DNA from: Simmondsia chinensis
Taxonomy: Eukaryota; Streptophyta; Magnoliopsida; Caryophyllales; Simmondsiaceae
Direction: 5' to 3'
Assembly: GCA_018398585.1 (NCBI GenBank)
Contig: JAGTTD010000025.1
Span: forward strand, 14,017,578-14,081,577
Length of the DNA: 64,000 nucleotides
Part shown: positions 54,854 to 64,000 of the stretch, one piece after another
Layout of the letters: each line of letters starts with the position of its first letter
How positions within the stretch are numbered: position 1 is the first letter of the stretch
Translations under genes and position numbers: made by a program
The notes under the pieces: model-generated
Told to the model about the DNA's origin: nothing
What the model saw: only the letters and a program-made list of their open reading frames with translations
The model's database searches: none

Positions 54854-55070
54854 GTCCAAGCTGGTCATCAACCGTCCTTAACACCTCCAGATGTAGGCTC
54901 CAATGGCCTTATGAAGTTACAACCTGCTGCAGTAGTTGAAGAAGGATCAACAGCAACAATAGGTAACAAAGTTCAGCAGCTGCGAGTTACTTGGAGCAAC
55001 TTGGATGAAGCGTTCACTACTTGAGAAGAAAGGAAGTTTTTGTTGAGTCAATTTCCTTTCTTTCATTCTT
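54854..55070 (+). pseudogene. pol: Ty3-E chromodomain remnant after in-frame TAG
   Basis: Same frame continues PDVGSNGLMKLQPAAVVEEG, VTWSNLDEAFTT, TGA (Trp position), EERKFLLSQFPFFHS, TGA. Confidence 0.75.
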
Positions 55071-55087
55071 GAGGACAAGAATGTTGT

Positions 55088-55100
55088 AAGGGGAGGGGAT
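55088..55100 (+). promoter_or_regulatory. Ty3-E polypurine tract
   Basis: AAGGGGAGGGGAT directly before the 3' LTR, identical to Ty3-C. Confidence 0.92.
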
Positions 55101-55439
55101 TGTTACGTTTTCCTTTGATATTTTTGATGTAATAAATCGCATATACTTGTACCGGTTTGAATTTGCTTTTTGGCGCCAGAATTAGTTAGGTAGCTCCCGG
55201 CAGTTGCTTATTGGCGGGGGTTTAGTCTAATGTTAGGATTTTGAATGCTTGTTTCAATTTCCCTTTATATAGAGTGATCTTGTGTAATTTTGAGGTATTC
55301 AATGAAAATTACTCATCACTATGAGATAACTTCTCTTCTCATCTTATTCTCTCTCTATTTCCTCATCTCCTTTCAATCTTCCTCATCCCTTACTCTCTTT
55401 CCCTTAGGTTAAGATCAAGATTTAATCTCGATCTTAACA
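55101..55439 (+). repeat. Ty3-E 3' LTR
   Basis: TGTTACGTTTTCC to CGATCTTAACA, full length. E2F-type TTTTTGGCGCCAGAA at 55167-55181; TATA-like TTTATATAGAG at 55264. Confidence 0.95.
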
Positions 55440-55930
55440 CAATCTTCATCAAGCCTAAGCAAGGATGAAGTTATATGCTGACATGAATATTGTGGACAAA
55501 CATTTTGAGATTGGAGATATGGTTTATCTGAAATTGCAACCTTATAGACAAGAAACTGTGGCTGTGGGAAAGAATGTGAAGTTGTGTGCAAGGTTTTTTT
55601 GGCCTTATAAGATCCTCGAGAAGATTGGCAAAGTGGCTTACAAGCTTGATTTACCTCCTAACTCTTACATTCATCCTGTTTTTCATGTTTCCTTCTTTAA
55701 GAAATAGGCAAAAAAGGCTCATGAAGGTTCACTCCATCCTCCGGACATTGGCTCAAATGGAGCTTTACTTCTGCAACCTGCTGCTGTGCTTGATTCACAC
55801 AAAGTAAAAGTTGCTGACAGATCAATTAAGGAAGTTCTTGTGCAATGGACTAACTTGGATGAACAAGATGAAACTTGGGAAGAGCTTAAATTTTTGAAGA
55901 GTCAATTTCCTCCTTACTTTCATTCTTGAG
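55440..55930 (+). pseudogene. pol: Ty3-D integrase tail and chromodomain
   Basis: Repeats Ty3-D sequence already seen at 49768-49904, then goes on: [34 protein letters not shown] at 55705, then in the same frame PPDIGSNGALLLQPAAV, VLVQWTNLDEQDETWEELKF and LKSQFPPYFHS, a well-formed chromodomain with aromatic cage candidates. TGA at 55927. Confidence 0.85.
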
Positions 55931-55945
55931 GACAAGAACATTTTT

Positions 55946-55958
55946 AAGAGGGGAGGAT
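55946..55958 (+). promoter_or_regulatory. Ty3-D polypurine tract
   Basis: AAGAGGGGAGGAT just before the 3' LTR. Confidence 0.9.
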
Positions 55959-56392
55959 TGTTATGATCCAAAGTGGATCCGGAGAGCATTAAGTCATGAA
56001 GCTGCTGTTTTTGTTATTGTTTTGTAATTCTGTAATAAGCGTAGTGAAGTATTGCGTTTTATCCTTGCTTTGTTATGTCTCTAGCTAGTGGTTGGAGGTA
56101 AGAGGTTGTATTAGGTGGTTAAGTCGGTTATTGGTCAAGCTTTGGTCAATATTGGCTGCTTGGGTTTAGTTAGTCAGTTAAGGCATAGTCCCTATGCAAT
56201 GTACTTAGATCAAGAATAAGTAGCTCAATCTTTTTAATGTCATTCATTCAATCAAATACACAAACAATCTCTTTGATATATTTCTCTCTTTCTCATCTAA
56301 TTTTTTCTATTATCTCATCTCCTTCACTTCTTTTCTTATCTATACTCTCTCTTTCACAATGTTAATCTTCTAGGTCATTTAGAGGCTTAACA
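55959..56392 (+). repeat. Ty3-D 3' LTR
   Basis: TGTTATGATCCAAAG to AGGCTTAACA. Carries GGAGGTAAGAGGTTGTATTA near 56095 that is missing from the 5' LTR. Confidence 0.92.
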
Positions 56393-57285
56393 CATTTCAT
56401 GTATCCTGGAAATATTTCCTATCCTTTGACATCGATCAAATTTTCTAACAAATTTGAAAGCATCTTTAAAAAGTGCAAGCCAATGAAATTCCGATTCTAA
56501 AACCTTAGCTCCAGTCCTTGTTCCACTATGATGACCATCAGTTTCCAGAGAGTGGCAATGACGCATAATATCTTTTATTTTCTCTTCTGGTACACACCTC
56601 CTAGTGATTTGGTCTACACAATGCCTTTATAAGAATGGTTCATTCCAAAAATAATGCTATAAATTGGCAAAGAACTTTTTCTTTTATTAATATATCATGT
56701 ACTTGGGTAGTTCCTGTACAACCAAATAGTTAATGATGTTAGCATACCATAGACAATTGGAATTTTCGCTTACCATCATAAGAATCTCATATGGGAATTT
56801 TTCATTGGTAGAGGGACTTTCTTCCTCTCATTCAAGGTGTGAGAAATGATCCGCCAAAACATTCTTTGTTCCCTTTTTGTCCCGGATTTTTTTATCGAAT
56901 TCTTGAAGCAATAAAATCCGTCTTATCAATCTTGGTTTCACGTCCTGTTTTGCAAAAAGTTATTTCAAGAGCAGAATGGTCAGTTTAAATAATTACCTTA
57001 GAATTTAGCAAGTAGGAACGAAAATTTTCAAATGCAAAAACAACTTCTTGTATTTCCTTTTAAGTGGTAGCATAGTGAACCTGTGCGTCTGTCAAAGTCT
57101 TACAAGTATAGTAAATTACCCGAAAAAGTTTGTTCCTTCTTTGCCCTAACACGGCCCCTACTACATAATCACTAGCATCACACATAAGTTCAAAGTGCAA
57201 GGTCCAATCGGGTGCTACAATTATTTGTGTTGATGCTAGTTATTACTTCAAAATTTCAAAGGCATGCATACAATCACTATCAAAG
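56393..57285 (-). pseudogene. pol: Athila-1 RNase H and integrase start
   Basis: Minus strand 57210-56950: FELMCDASDYVVGAVLGQRR with catalytic Asp, IYYTCKTLTDAQVHYATT, VVFAFENFRSYLLNSKVI, TDHSALEI. The integrase zinc region lies at 56640-56400 in decayed form. Cut by Ty3-D at 56392. Strong Athila pattern; stops at TAG/TAA positions. Confidence 0.85.
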
Positions 57286-58200
57286 TTAAAAGGAATATCC
57301 TTCATCAATAAATTGCAATGAGGCTTTGATTTTAGAGAAGTCCTTAATAAACATTCTATAAAAACCTGCATAACCCAAGAAACTTCGAATGCCCTTAACA
57401 TTAGTAGCACGCGATAATTGCTCTTTCACTTCAGTTTTCGCTCTATCAACCTTAATTTCCTTTGTTGAAATCATATTCTCTAACACACCATGAAATTACA
57501 TTTCTCCCAATTCAAAAAAAGATTAGTGTGATCTTTGCAAGACCATAGAGAGGTTATTTAAACAATCATCAAATGAGGCACCAAAGGCTGAAAAATAATC
57601 CATAAATACTTCTATGAAATTTACCACCATGTCACTAAAGATTGCCATCATACACTGCAAACATGTGGTTGGGGCATTGCATAATCCAAAAGGCATTTTC
57701 CTATAGGCAAAGCTACCATATGGACAAGTAAAAGTGATCTTTTCTTTATCTTCTAATGCTATGGAAATTTGGTTGTATCCTGAATAACCAACAAGGAAAC
57801 AATAATACAAATGGCCTGCTAGTTTTTCTAACATTTAATCAATGAATGGTAAAGGAAAATGGTCTTTTTAAGTAGCATCATTAAGTTTTCTATAATCTAT
57901 ACATGCTCTCTACCCTATTACGGTCCTAGTAGGGATGAGCTCATTGTTCCCATTTCCTACTACGGTTACCCCCTTTCTTTGGAACTACTTGAATAGGACT
58001 TACCCACGGACTATCAGATATGGGATAAATGATCCCAACATCTAATAATTTGACAACTTCTTTCCTTCTGATCTCCTTCATAGTGGGGTTTAATCCATGT
58101 TGTGGTTGTACGGTAAGCTTGAAGCTGTCCTCCATGAGAATCTTATGCATGTATAAGGAAGGGCTAATTCCCTTGATGTCTGAAAATGTCTATTTGATGA
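57286..58200 (-). pseudogene. pol: Athila-1 reverse transcriptase, broken
   Basis: 58150-57941: RRKEVVKLLDVGIIYPISDS and PWVSPIQVVPKKGG. 57834-57523: FLVGYSGYNQISIALEDKEK, TFTCPYGSFAYRKMPFGLCN, then VFMDYFSAFGASFDDCLNNL, where the catalytic FMDD has become FMDY. 57486-57286: RATNVKGIRSFLGYAGFYRM, the RT-RNase H tether. Non-functional. Confidence 0.88.
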
Positions 58201-58489
58201 TGGATTTATGCTCCCTTAGAACTCTAAGAAACATTCTTGTTCGATATTACTCGAAGAAGCATTAATAATAAGAGGATAAGTGCTACGATAAGCATACTTG
58301 AGATGAGACGGCAATGGCTTGAGCTCAAGATTTGGAGGCTCAACTGCCCCTACTCTCTGCTGAGTTTCAATCTCTTGTATGTCCTCCACTCTTGCTTCAT
58401 GGGGGGAATTGAAAGGTTCACAATCTTGTAGGTAGTGGACATTCCTTTATCAATTCATTCTCAGTGTCTAAGGTCTATGGCTTTGTTAG

Positions 58490-59190
58490 TTACGCTTCAA
58501 GTGGTAACTTAAGAAATGTGTCCCTGAACTTATTGGCTACCAAACTGTCTATAATATCAACCTCAAAACAATATTCCATGTCAGTGGGAAATTTCATAGC
58601 ATTAAAAACGTTGAAGGTTACATGTTCATATTGCACACTTAAAATAAGTTTTCCTTCTTGCACATAGGAAAGGTCGTCCAAGAATAAAAGATATCTCTCG
58701 ATCCTTTTCCATATCGAGTACTATGAAATTGACCAGGACGATGAATTTGTCAACCTTCACTAAGACGTCTTCAACCACACCTCTTGGATACTTGATCGAA
58801 TTTGTTCGCTAGTTAGAGAGATACTGTAGTGGGCTTTACCTCTCCTAAGCCAAGCTTCCTAAACACACAGAGATGCATTAAATTATTGCCTGCACCTAAA
58901 TCACAAAAAACTTTATCAAAGCTAATGGTGCAAGGTATAGTAAAATTCCCTGAATCTTTCAGCTTGGGAGGTAACTCCTTTTGGAGTATGGCCCTACATT
59001 CTTTAGTTAGTGCCACTGTTTCGAATTCTTCCAAATTCCTCTTATTAGATAGGATTTACTTCGTAAATTTTGCATCGCTGGGCATCTACTCTAACATATT
59101 AGCAAAAGGGATATTAACATGTAACTTTTTGAAAATTTTTAAAAGTTTAACTAATTGTTCGTCCGCTTTTATCTTTTTCAAACACTAAGG
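58490..59190 (-). pseudogene. pol: Athila-1 aspartic protease region
   Basis: 59034-58813: ECRAILQKELPPKLKDSGNF, TIPCTISFDKVFCDLGAGNN, LMHLCVFRKLGLGEVKPTTV. The catalytic DLGAS segment of Athila proteases reads DLGAG. Continues towards RT at 58681-58490 with VNAMKFPTDMEYCFEVDIID-type sequence. Confidence 0.85.
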
Positions 59191-60530
59191 AAATGGGATC
59201 TTTAGTTTGTAGGGTTGACGTTCAACCCTTTTTGGTTCATCTTCGTTTTGGATTTTTGTCCCTTCCTCATTTTTCAATTTCTTGGTTTGTGTCAGTGGGC
59301 AGGTCGATTATGGGTTGTTTGTTTTGTTGTCTTGGCAACCTGAATTGGTTCATTCAGAGTTTTCCCACTTCTTAATTCAATTGTTTTAACATGCTCCTAT
59401 GGATTAGTAGGCAAGGAACCTTGATACCTTTCAGAGAGTTGGTTTGAAATTTGTCAGATTTGGTTCTCGAGGTTTCTAATTTTCGAAGATTTGTTCATGT
59501 TTTTTGCAAGAAACTTATGGTTTCTCGCATAAACTTACTGAACATATCTTTAAGATCAATTTTCTATTCCGTTGGTGAGTGGATATGATGTTTTTGAATC
59601 CCTAAGTTACTCCATGAAAAATTTGGTGGGTTCTCCACCCAGGATTGTAGGTGTTAGAGTAGGGATTGTGTTGTGATTTTTAAAAATTTGAAACAAAATT
59701 GGCTTGCTCATGACCAGAGGAGGCAAAAGAGTTTCCTATTTGACATTCTATGCTTACACGATTTATGCAGAAAACTCACATGTTAGCATAAGAGAATGAA
59801 TGGCATTAACACCTATGTCACCTAATTGTTTACGAATCATTAAAACTTGAGTGGATAACGTGGTGAATGCATCTGCTTTGTGAATGCCTACAGGTTTCCT
59901 TCGATCAGCTGTTTTTACATAGTTGTCGCTAGCCATTACCTCTAGCAACTTGTATGCTTCGTCTGGAGTCTTCTTGTTTAAGGCTCCTCTAGTTGCCGCG
60001 TATACCATTGTTTGGGTATTAGGTGCCAAACCATTGTAAAACATTTGAACTTGCATTCAAATTGGTAAACCATGGTGTGGACACCTTCTTAAAGCTCTTT
60101 ATAGCATAGCCACGCTTCATGCAATGATTCCAGATCGTATTGCATCTAAGAGGTAACACCATTCTTCATTTTGGATGGTGGAAAATATTTAGCAAGAAAT
60201 TTTTGTGCCAAATCCTCCCATGTGATGATAGTCCTTGGCGGCAATAACATTAACCAAGCCTTGGCCTTGTCTCTTAGTGAGAATGGGAAAAGTCTGCGAA
60301 TGCCATCTTCACTAACGCCATTTTCTTAAATGTGTCGCATATCTCTAAGAAGTTAGTGATATGCAAGTTCGAGTCCTCACTAGGTAGATCGCCAGACTGA
60401 ATAGTCTGTTGGATCATTCGGATTATCGCAGATTTAATTTCAAAATTGTTCGCTTGTATAGGTGGATGTCAAATGCTAGAAGTGTGTCCACCAATAATTG
60501 GGATATCATTATTTTCATCGGCCATTGTTT
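59191..60530 (-). pseudogene. gag: Athila-1 Gag, broken
   Basis: Starts near 60525 with MADENNDIPIIGGHTSSI, then IRMIQQTIQSGDLPSEDSNL, HITNFLEICDTFKKMALVKM-like sequence, and in the frame 60056-59763 FYNGLAPNTQTMVYAATRGA, DEAYKLLEVMASDNYV. These match Athila Gag. Several stops at Gln and Trp type positions. The 59191-59760 part is a low-complexity linker with no clear domain. Confidence 0.82.
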
Positions 60531-61063
60531 TAATTCGTTTGATTTTCCTGATTTGTCGGAGTTTTCTTTCTACTTCAGGATCCAAAGGGATTATTTCATT
60601 TTCTTTTTGATTTTGCATACAAAGTAAGATAAGCAAACTTCAAAGTAAAAAGAAAGATAAAACTAATAAGACAACGTATAACTACATCAATCTAATATTA
60701 AAACTTAACAAAAAACCAAATTTAAAAAGGGGGTAGTAACACTAATGTTTTAGAATTTTTAAAAATAAAAATTTTAACCTTCAAAATTTTATCAAACTGC
60801 ACTTATAAGTTAAAGAAAGATGAAAAAAATAGAATACACAAGAAAAACAACAAAATAATTGAAATTTAAAAAAACTTACAAGAACACGATTTTAGGAGGG
60901 TTGCTATACGAATTTTTCAAGTGAAAATAAACTTACAAATAAAATTAAGTGAATGAAATAAATGATTGTCCTTCAAACGTAAACAAAATTTATAAATTTT
61001 TACAAAACAACTCCAAATTAGTACTAAAACTATGTTGTATCAATATCACTCAAATAAAAATAA
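60531..61063. other. Athila-1 untranslated leader
   Basis: AT-rich stretch between Gag start and primer site, no motif recognised. Confidence 0.6.
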
Positions 61064-61080
61064 TCCCCAATAACGGCACC
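61064..61080 (-). promoter_or_regulatory. Athila-1 primer binding site (tRNA-Asp type)
   Basis: Minus strand GGTGCCGTTATTGGGGA, close to the complement of the tRNA-Asp 3' end usual in Athila (GGCGCCGTTGCCGGGGA); the differences are C-to-T or G-to-A type. Confidence 0.8.
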
Positions 61081-61090
61081 GAAAACTTGG

Positions 61091-62480
61091 TGATTGGTGT
61101 TCTGCTTAGCAAGTGCACTAACTTGTATCAAGTAATAAAGAAGTAAGTAAAGTATCATCCCACAAGGATTGTTCATTGAATAAGTACTAAAATTAGTAGT
61201 TTCAACACTATTTGAAATACCAAATTTTGTAGTTTTTGATATGAAACAAACAAAATGAAAAGACTAAAAATGTTCACTAATTAGAATAAAAGTGTATTGA
61301 TTTTTGTGGGAAGTTTCTGATTTTTATAAATCCAAGGCATCCGATTTCACCTAGTTGTATTAATATGTCTTTCTACTCTCGGTATTAAAGCTGTTATTAC
61401 ATGCTAATGGTCGAAAACCCTAATTTACTAAATATTTTGTCTCGAGCAACACTTAGCATACACTTTTACACATTAAATCATCGATATCTTGCTTGAATAT
61501 AATAAGAAAAGAGCTCTAAACATCCATGGTTTTCACTTAAGACCACACAAATCGCGTTAATCTATTTCTAGCATTCGCTTAGTTTGTGGTGTTTATCACT
61601 TTAACAATCATCATAAATCTCCTCTCGGACTTATTATGAATTATTACAGGCTTTGAATGGTGTTCAAGCATTCAAAACTCATGAAGAACAAAGATAAACA
61701 CTCAAACAATGCAATAAACAAACTTTGAATATGTCAAATTAGAAAAGATTATATATTACAATTTAGGCTACATCGTAGCTTTGGAACGACAAAGTTAATT
61801 CACAGTAGACATAATATAAAGAAAAGATAAGACAAAATCCATGAATTTGAAGAGGGAAAGGATAGAAAAGAACTTGAAATTAAAAAATTACAAACCAAAC
61901 TCTTCTTTTCACCACCTTCCTCTTCTCTCCGAATTTCTACCTAAGTTTTTCTACTTTGTATTTGATATTCACTGAATATATTCATGATAAACGCCTTCCT
62001 TCCACCCCTATTTATAGTGCTCAAGTTACCCATTACATAAAATAGTAAAAAAAATACATGAACTTGCTCCTATTTGTTAGCTTTGCCGCCCACATTTGGA
62101 ACTTGATTCATTTTGCAATTTCTCTTCCTTTTGCTCTATTTCCATTGCCCTGTACATGTACATGAAGTGTTCAATGCATCTTTTCCTTTAATTTAATCTT
62201 TTTTCCGCCAAAAAAGTGAAATTCGTAACAACATGTTCATTCTTTGCCTTAGTCGTGGGTTTTGATGCTTTTTGCCCATTTTTTGCTTTTGTTTGATGTA
62301 TCTTGGATTTATCTGTTGGTGTAGAAGATAAAACCTAGCAAAAATTAGCATGAAATGAATGCTTTTCCAAGGAAATAACAATAGGAGTCAAAAGAGCAAA
62401 AGCGAGAAAAGTTTGATGTAAAATGATTAGAAAATGATCCTTAATAATATGAATTATTATATAATAAATTAGACTTATCT
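61091..62480 (-). repeat. Athila-1 5' LTR
   Basis: Pairs with 27222-27261 plus 32489-33865. Minus strand starts AGATAAGTCTAATTT at 62480 (first T changed to A) and ends ACACCAATCA at 61091. TATA-like CACTATAAATAGGGG near 62015. Confidence 0.92.
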
Positions 62481-62489
62481 AGTTTACTA

Positions 62490-63990
62490 CAGATTAAAAT
62501 AGTGCATGGTAGGGGTCGAATGAGAAGTTTGACGTGACGGGCTTGTGAGTAGAGTAGTTCTCCTTTCAGACATCCCCCCATTTCTAGCCCGACACTGCTA
62601 TCGCTAACATTAATAACTTAGAAGCCTGCTTTCCTATCGCTGTGGGTACTAGGCCTTCTAAGAGATTTATTCATATGCATCGCAAGGAGGTGGGAGTGCT
62701 AACTCTTCAAGAAAAGTATTATTTTCTACCTGATCACATTATAAGGGTTCTTGCTTAAAATTACTTTTGCCTCTACCTGATTGCTTTTCAATTTCTATAG
62801 TATGTCGTGTTATTCTATGTGCTACGGGCAGGTGACCCCAAATAGCCTAGGGATGGCTCATAGGCTTATGCTGGCATGCTTCGTAAATGGCTTTGAGTTG
62901 ACCGACCCTGTTTTTTATTATGTGCTTAGACTTCAGCAAACTAAACGTAAAGTGGTTTTTGAGAGTCGGGGTGGTTTGGCTTTTATGCAGGATAATCCTT
63001 TGAATGTTAAGGAATGGGTGCATAAGTTTTTATGCGTTCATCCTCCACTCTTCCCAAATACCCTATACTTTGCAGCGACTTAGCTCAACCTCGTAAACCA
63101 CGCACCAAAGATTTTACCTAAGCAGATTGGTTGATTGTTGGTTACTTTGATAAGTATATGAGCGAGCATCATTTCATGGCTACCCAAGCCCACCTTAGAC
63201 AAGAAGTGATACTAGTTAAGGTGGGGCTTAGTACAAAACTTATTCCCAATATTTTCTTGTCTCTATCATTAAAGAGGCTTTTTATGTGTTACTTTCCCCC
63301 TTTTTTCCTTGCCTCTTTTCATATTGAATATTTCATTATTTCTTGATTTTTAGCTGAAGAGTTAGCCAACACCGATATTGCTCACTACTTCATGTTAGAC
63401 CCCACCTCGAGCAGTTCTCACCCCAGTTAGACTGGTGTCGACCGATCTTCCCCCATGGTGGCTAGCGAAGCTTCTCCAATTGACTCCTTTTCTCATCACT
63501 CCTTGGAGTGTGAATGTCCCGGACTTTGATATTATCAGTCTAGTGGGGCATCTCGATCCCCTTTTAGAGCTTTCCCTCCTCGGTGAAGCAGTCCTTCCTT
63601 TCTGGGAGGTTTAGAAGGAAGACAAGGTCGTACTCAAGCTACCACTCCTTCAGCATCGTCCTTATTGACTTTAGTGACTCCATATCTCCCTGGTCCTATC
63701 TTATCTTTACCTATTTCGACGGCTCCCTTTAGGGAGGAAACGGAAGTCACTCTTACACCAACAACTGAACCTATGGAAACCCCTCGAGTGTTAGTTACAC
63801 CGTCGTCTGTCCCCAATCTTGAGACCTTATGCCATATTTTTAAGGTTGTTCTACCCACACTCCCGGCACCTCAAATTGGTTCTTCTCCGGTAGCTGAGGT
63901 ACAGGTTGTTGTAACTACATTTTCTTTATATTTAACTTTCTTGTTCTTCTATGTGCTATATGACTGAACTTTCATGTTTTCATGTGTTGG
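62490..63990 (+). pseudogene. Transposase_28-like ('putative plant transposon') gene, broken, with introns
   Basis: 62610-62750 reads EACFPIAVGTRPSKRFIHMH and VLTLQEKYYFLPDHIIRVLA; 62820-63080 reads YGQVTPNSLGMAHRLMLACF, VFYYVLRLQQTKRKVVFESR and NPLNVKEWVHKFLCVHPPLF. This resembles the conserved part of plant gypsy-associated proteins (family pattern: ...QVTPNSWR..., KGWKxRFF). Splice-like sites: TTTCTATAG|TATG at 62799, AAG|GTGGGG at 63219, TTTTTAG|CTG at 63352, GAG|GTACAGG at 63898 and GGCAG|TATG near 63993. A Pro/Ser/Thr-rich frame (63665-63967) follows. Runs off the window. Confidence 0.45.
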
Positions 63991-64000
63991 CAGTATGTAT

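Larger units (their letters stand above)
49903..55439 (+). mobile_element. Ty3-E: best-preserved Reina-like Ty3/gypsy, inside Ty3-D
   Basis: Same family as Ty3-C. LTRs at 49903-50215 and 55101-55439; the 5' LTR lacks its first 30 or so bases. Ty3-D sequence 49768-49904 is repeated on the other side at 55440-55576 instead of a simple 5-bp duplication. Internal order is complete: primer site, Gag, protease, RT, RNase H, integrase, chromodomain, polypurine tract. A handful of frameshifts and stops break it. Confidence 0.93.
44504..56392 (+). mobile_element. Ty3-D: Reina-like Ty3/gypsy in Athila-1 integrase, containing SINE-2 and Ty3-E
   Basis: LTRs at 44504-44915 and 55959-56392 (412 and 434 bp; one 20-odd base length difference) and flanks caatt and cattt, a duplication with one change. 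Primer site, Gag, protease, RT, RNase H and integrase lie between 44916 and 49905; the integrase tail and chromodomain continue at 55445-55930 after Ty3-E. Its LTR family differs from that of C and E, and lacks the TTGGCGCC motif. Broken by stops. Confidence 0.93.
27222..62480 (-). mobile_element. Athila-1: Athila-like Ty3/gypsy carrying nested insertions
   Basis: LTR copies at 27222-33865 (interrupted) and 61091-62480, a tRNA-Asp-type primer site at 61064-61080, and minus-strand Gag, protease, RT, RNase H and integrase of Athila type between 60530 and 43550 define one element. The span is about 35 kb because of CACTA-1, Ty3-F (with Ty3-G) and Ty3-D (with SINE-2 and Ty3-E). Removing these leaves about 10 kb, normal for Athila. 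I cannot see a clean target duplication: the flanks are tttag on the left and agttt on the right. Every gene is broken. Confidence 0.9.

Noticed and set aside
57286..60056. Intact Athila element
   Set aside because: Frames are short, the RT active site reads FMDY, and many stops interrupt each gene.
27209..62485. Five-base target duplication of Athila-1
   Set aside because: Flanks tttag and agttt do not match in a convincing way; the terminal LTR base is also mutated, so no claim is made.

Overview
The window looks like a plant nuclear chromosome segment, most likely a dicot angiosperm. It is AT-rich and nearly all transposable elements, of families typical of plant heterochromatin: Reina-like Ty3/gypsy elements with tRNA-Met primer sites, an Athila-like Ty3/gypsy with a tRNA-Asp-type primer site, Ty1/copia remnants, a CACTA DNA transposon and Au-type SINEs. 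I found no intact host gene. The host-like sequences are a broken F-box gene (21844-22703) and a broken, apparently intron-containing gene of the 'putative plant transposon' (Transposase_28-like) type, split by the Athila insertion (about 26975-27070 and 62490-64000).

Layout, left part (1-20031): an old copia element on + (Copia-2) has a long copia LTR inserted on - (Copia-1, 5058-6836), and that LTR is interrupted by a gypsy element (Ty3-A, 1-5057, -) running off the left edge. Copia-2's 3' LTR is interrupted by Ty3-B (9048-19773, -), flanked by a perfect 5-bp duplication (tcatc). Ty3-B is itself interrupted by Ty3-C (12271-17666, +).

Middle (20032-27221): a SINE whose head is a 5S rRNA sequence and whose body is Au-SINE-like (21063-21298), with a perfect 18-bp target duplication; poly-C tracts separating a 99-bp tandem duplication that carries a TATA box; the F-box pseudogene; a second copy of the Copia-1 LTR in opposite orientation (23220-about 25225); a 30-bp minisatellite; and an (AT)n tract.

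Right part (27222-62480): one Athila-like element on - spans about 35 kb because it holds several insertions: a CACTA element in its 3' LTR (27262-32486), Ty3-F (34576-42648) containing a deleted relative Ty3-G (34952-37680), and Ty3-D (44504-56392) containing a second SINE (44985-45355) and Ty3-E (49903-55439). Short flanking duplications, some with one or two substitutions, support most of these nesting steps.

Every autonomous element is broken by stops, frameshifts or deletions. Ty3-E is the best preserved, with an open RNase H-integrase frame of about 550 codons. Inner elements (C, E) have LTR pairs that look more alike than those of the elements containing them (B, D), as nesting predicts. 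The most unusual items are the 5S-headed SINE, the in-frame chromodomain-to-Gag junction in Ty3-F/G, E2F-like palindromes at matching positions in several LTR families, a tandem tRNA-like repeat split by Ty3-F, and a 137-bp duplication at the edges of Ty3-E.
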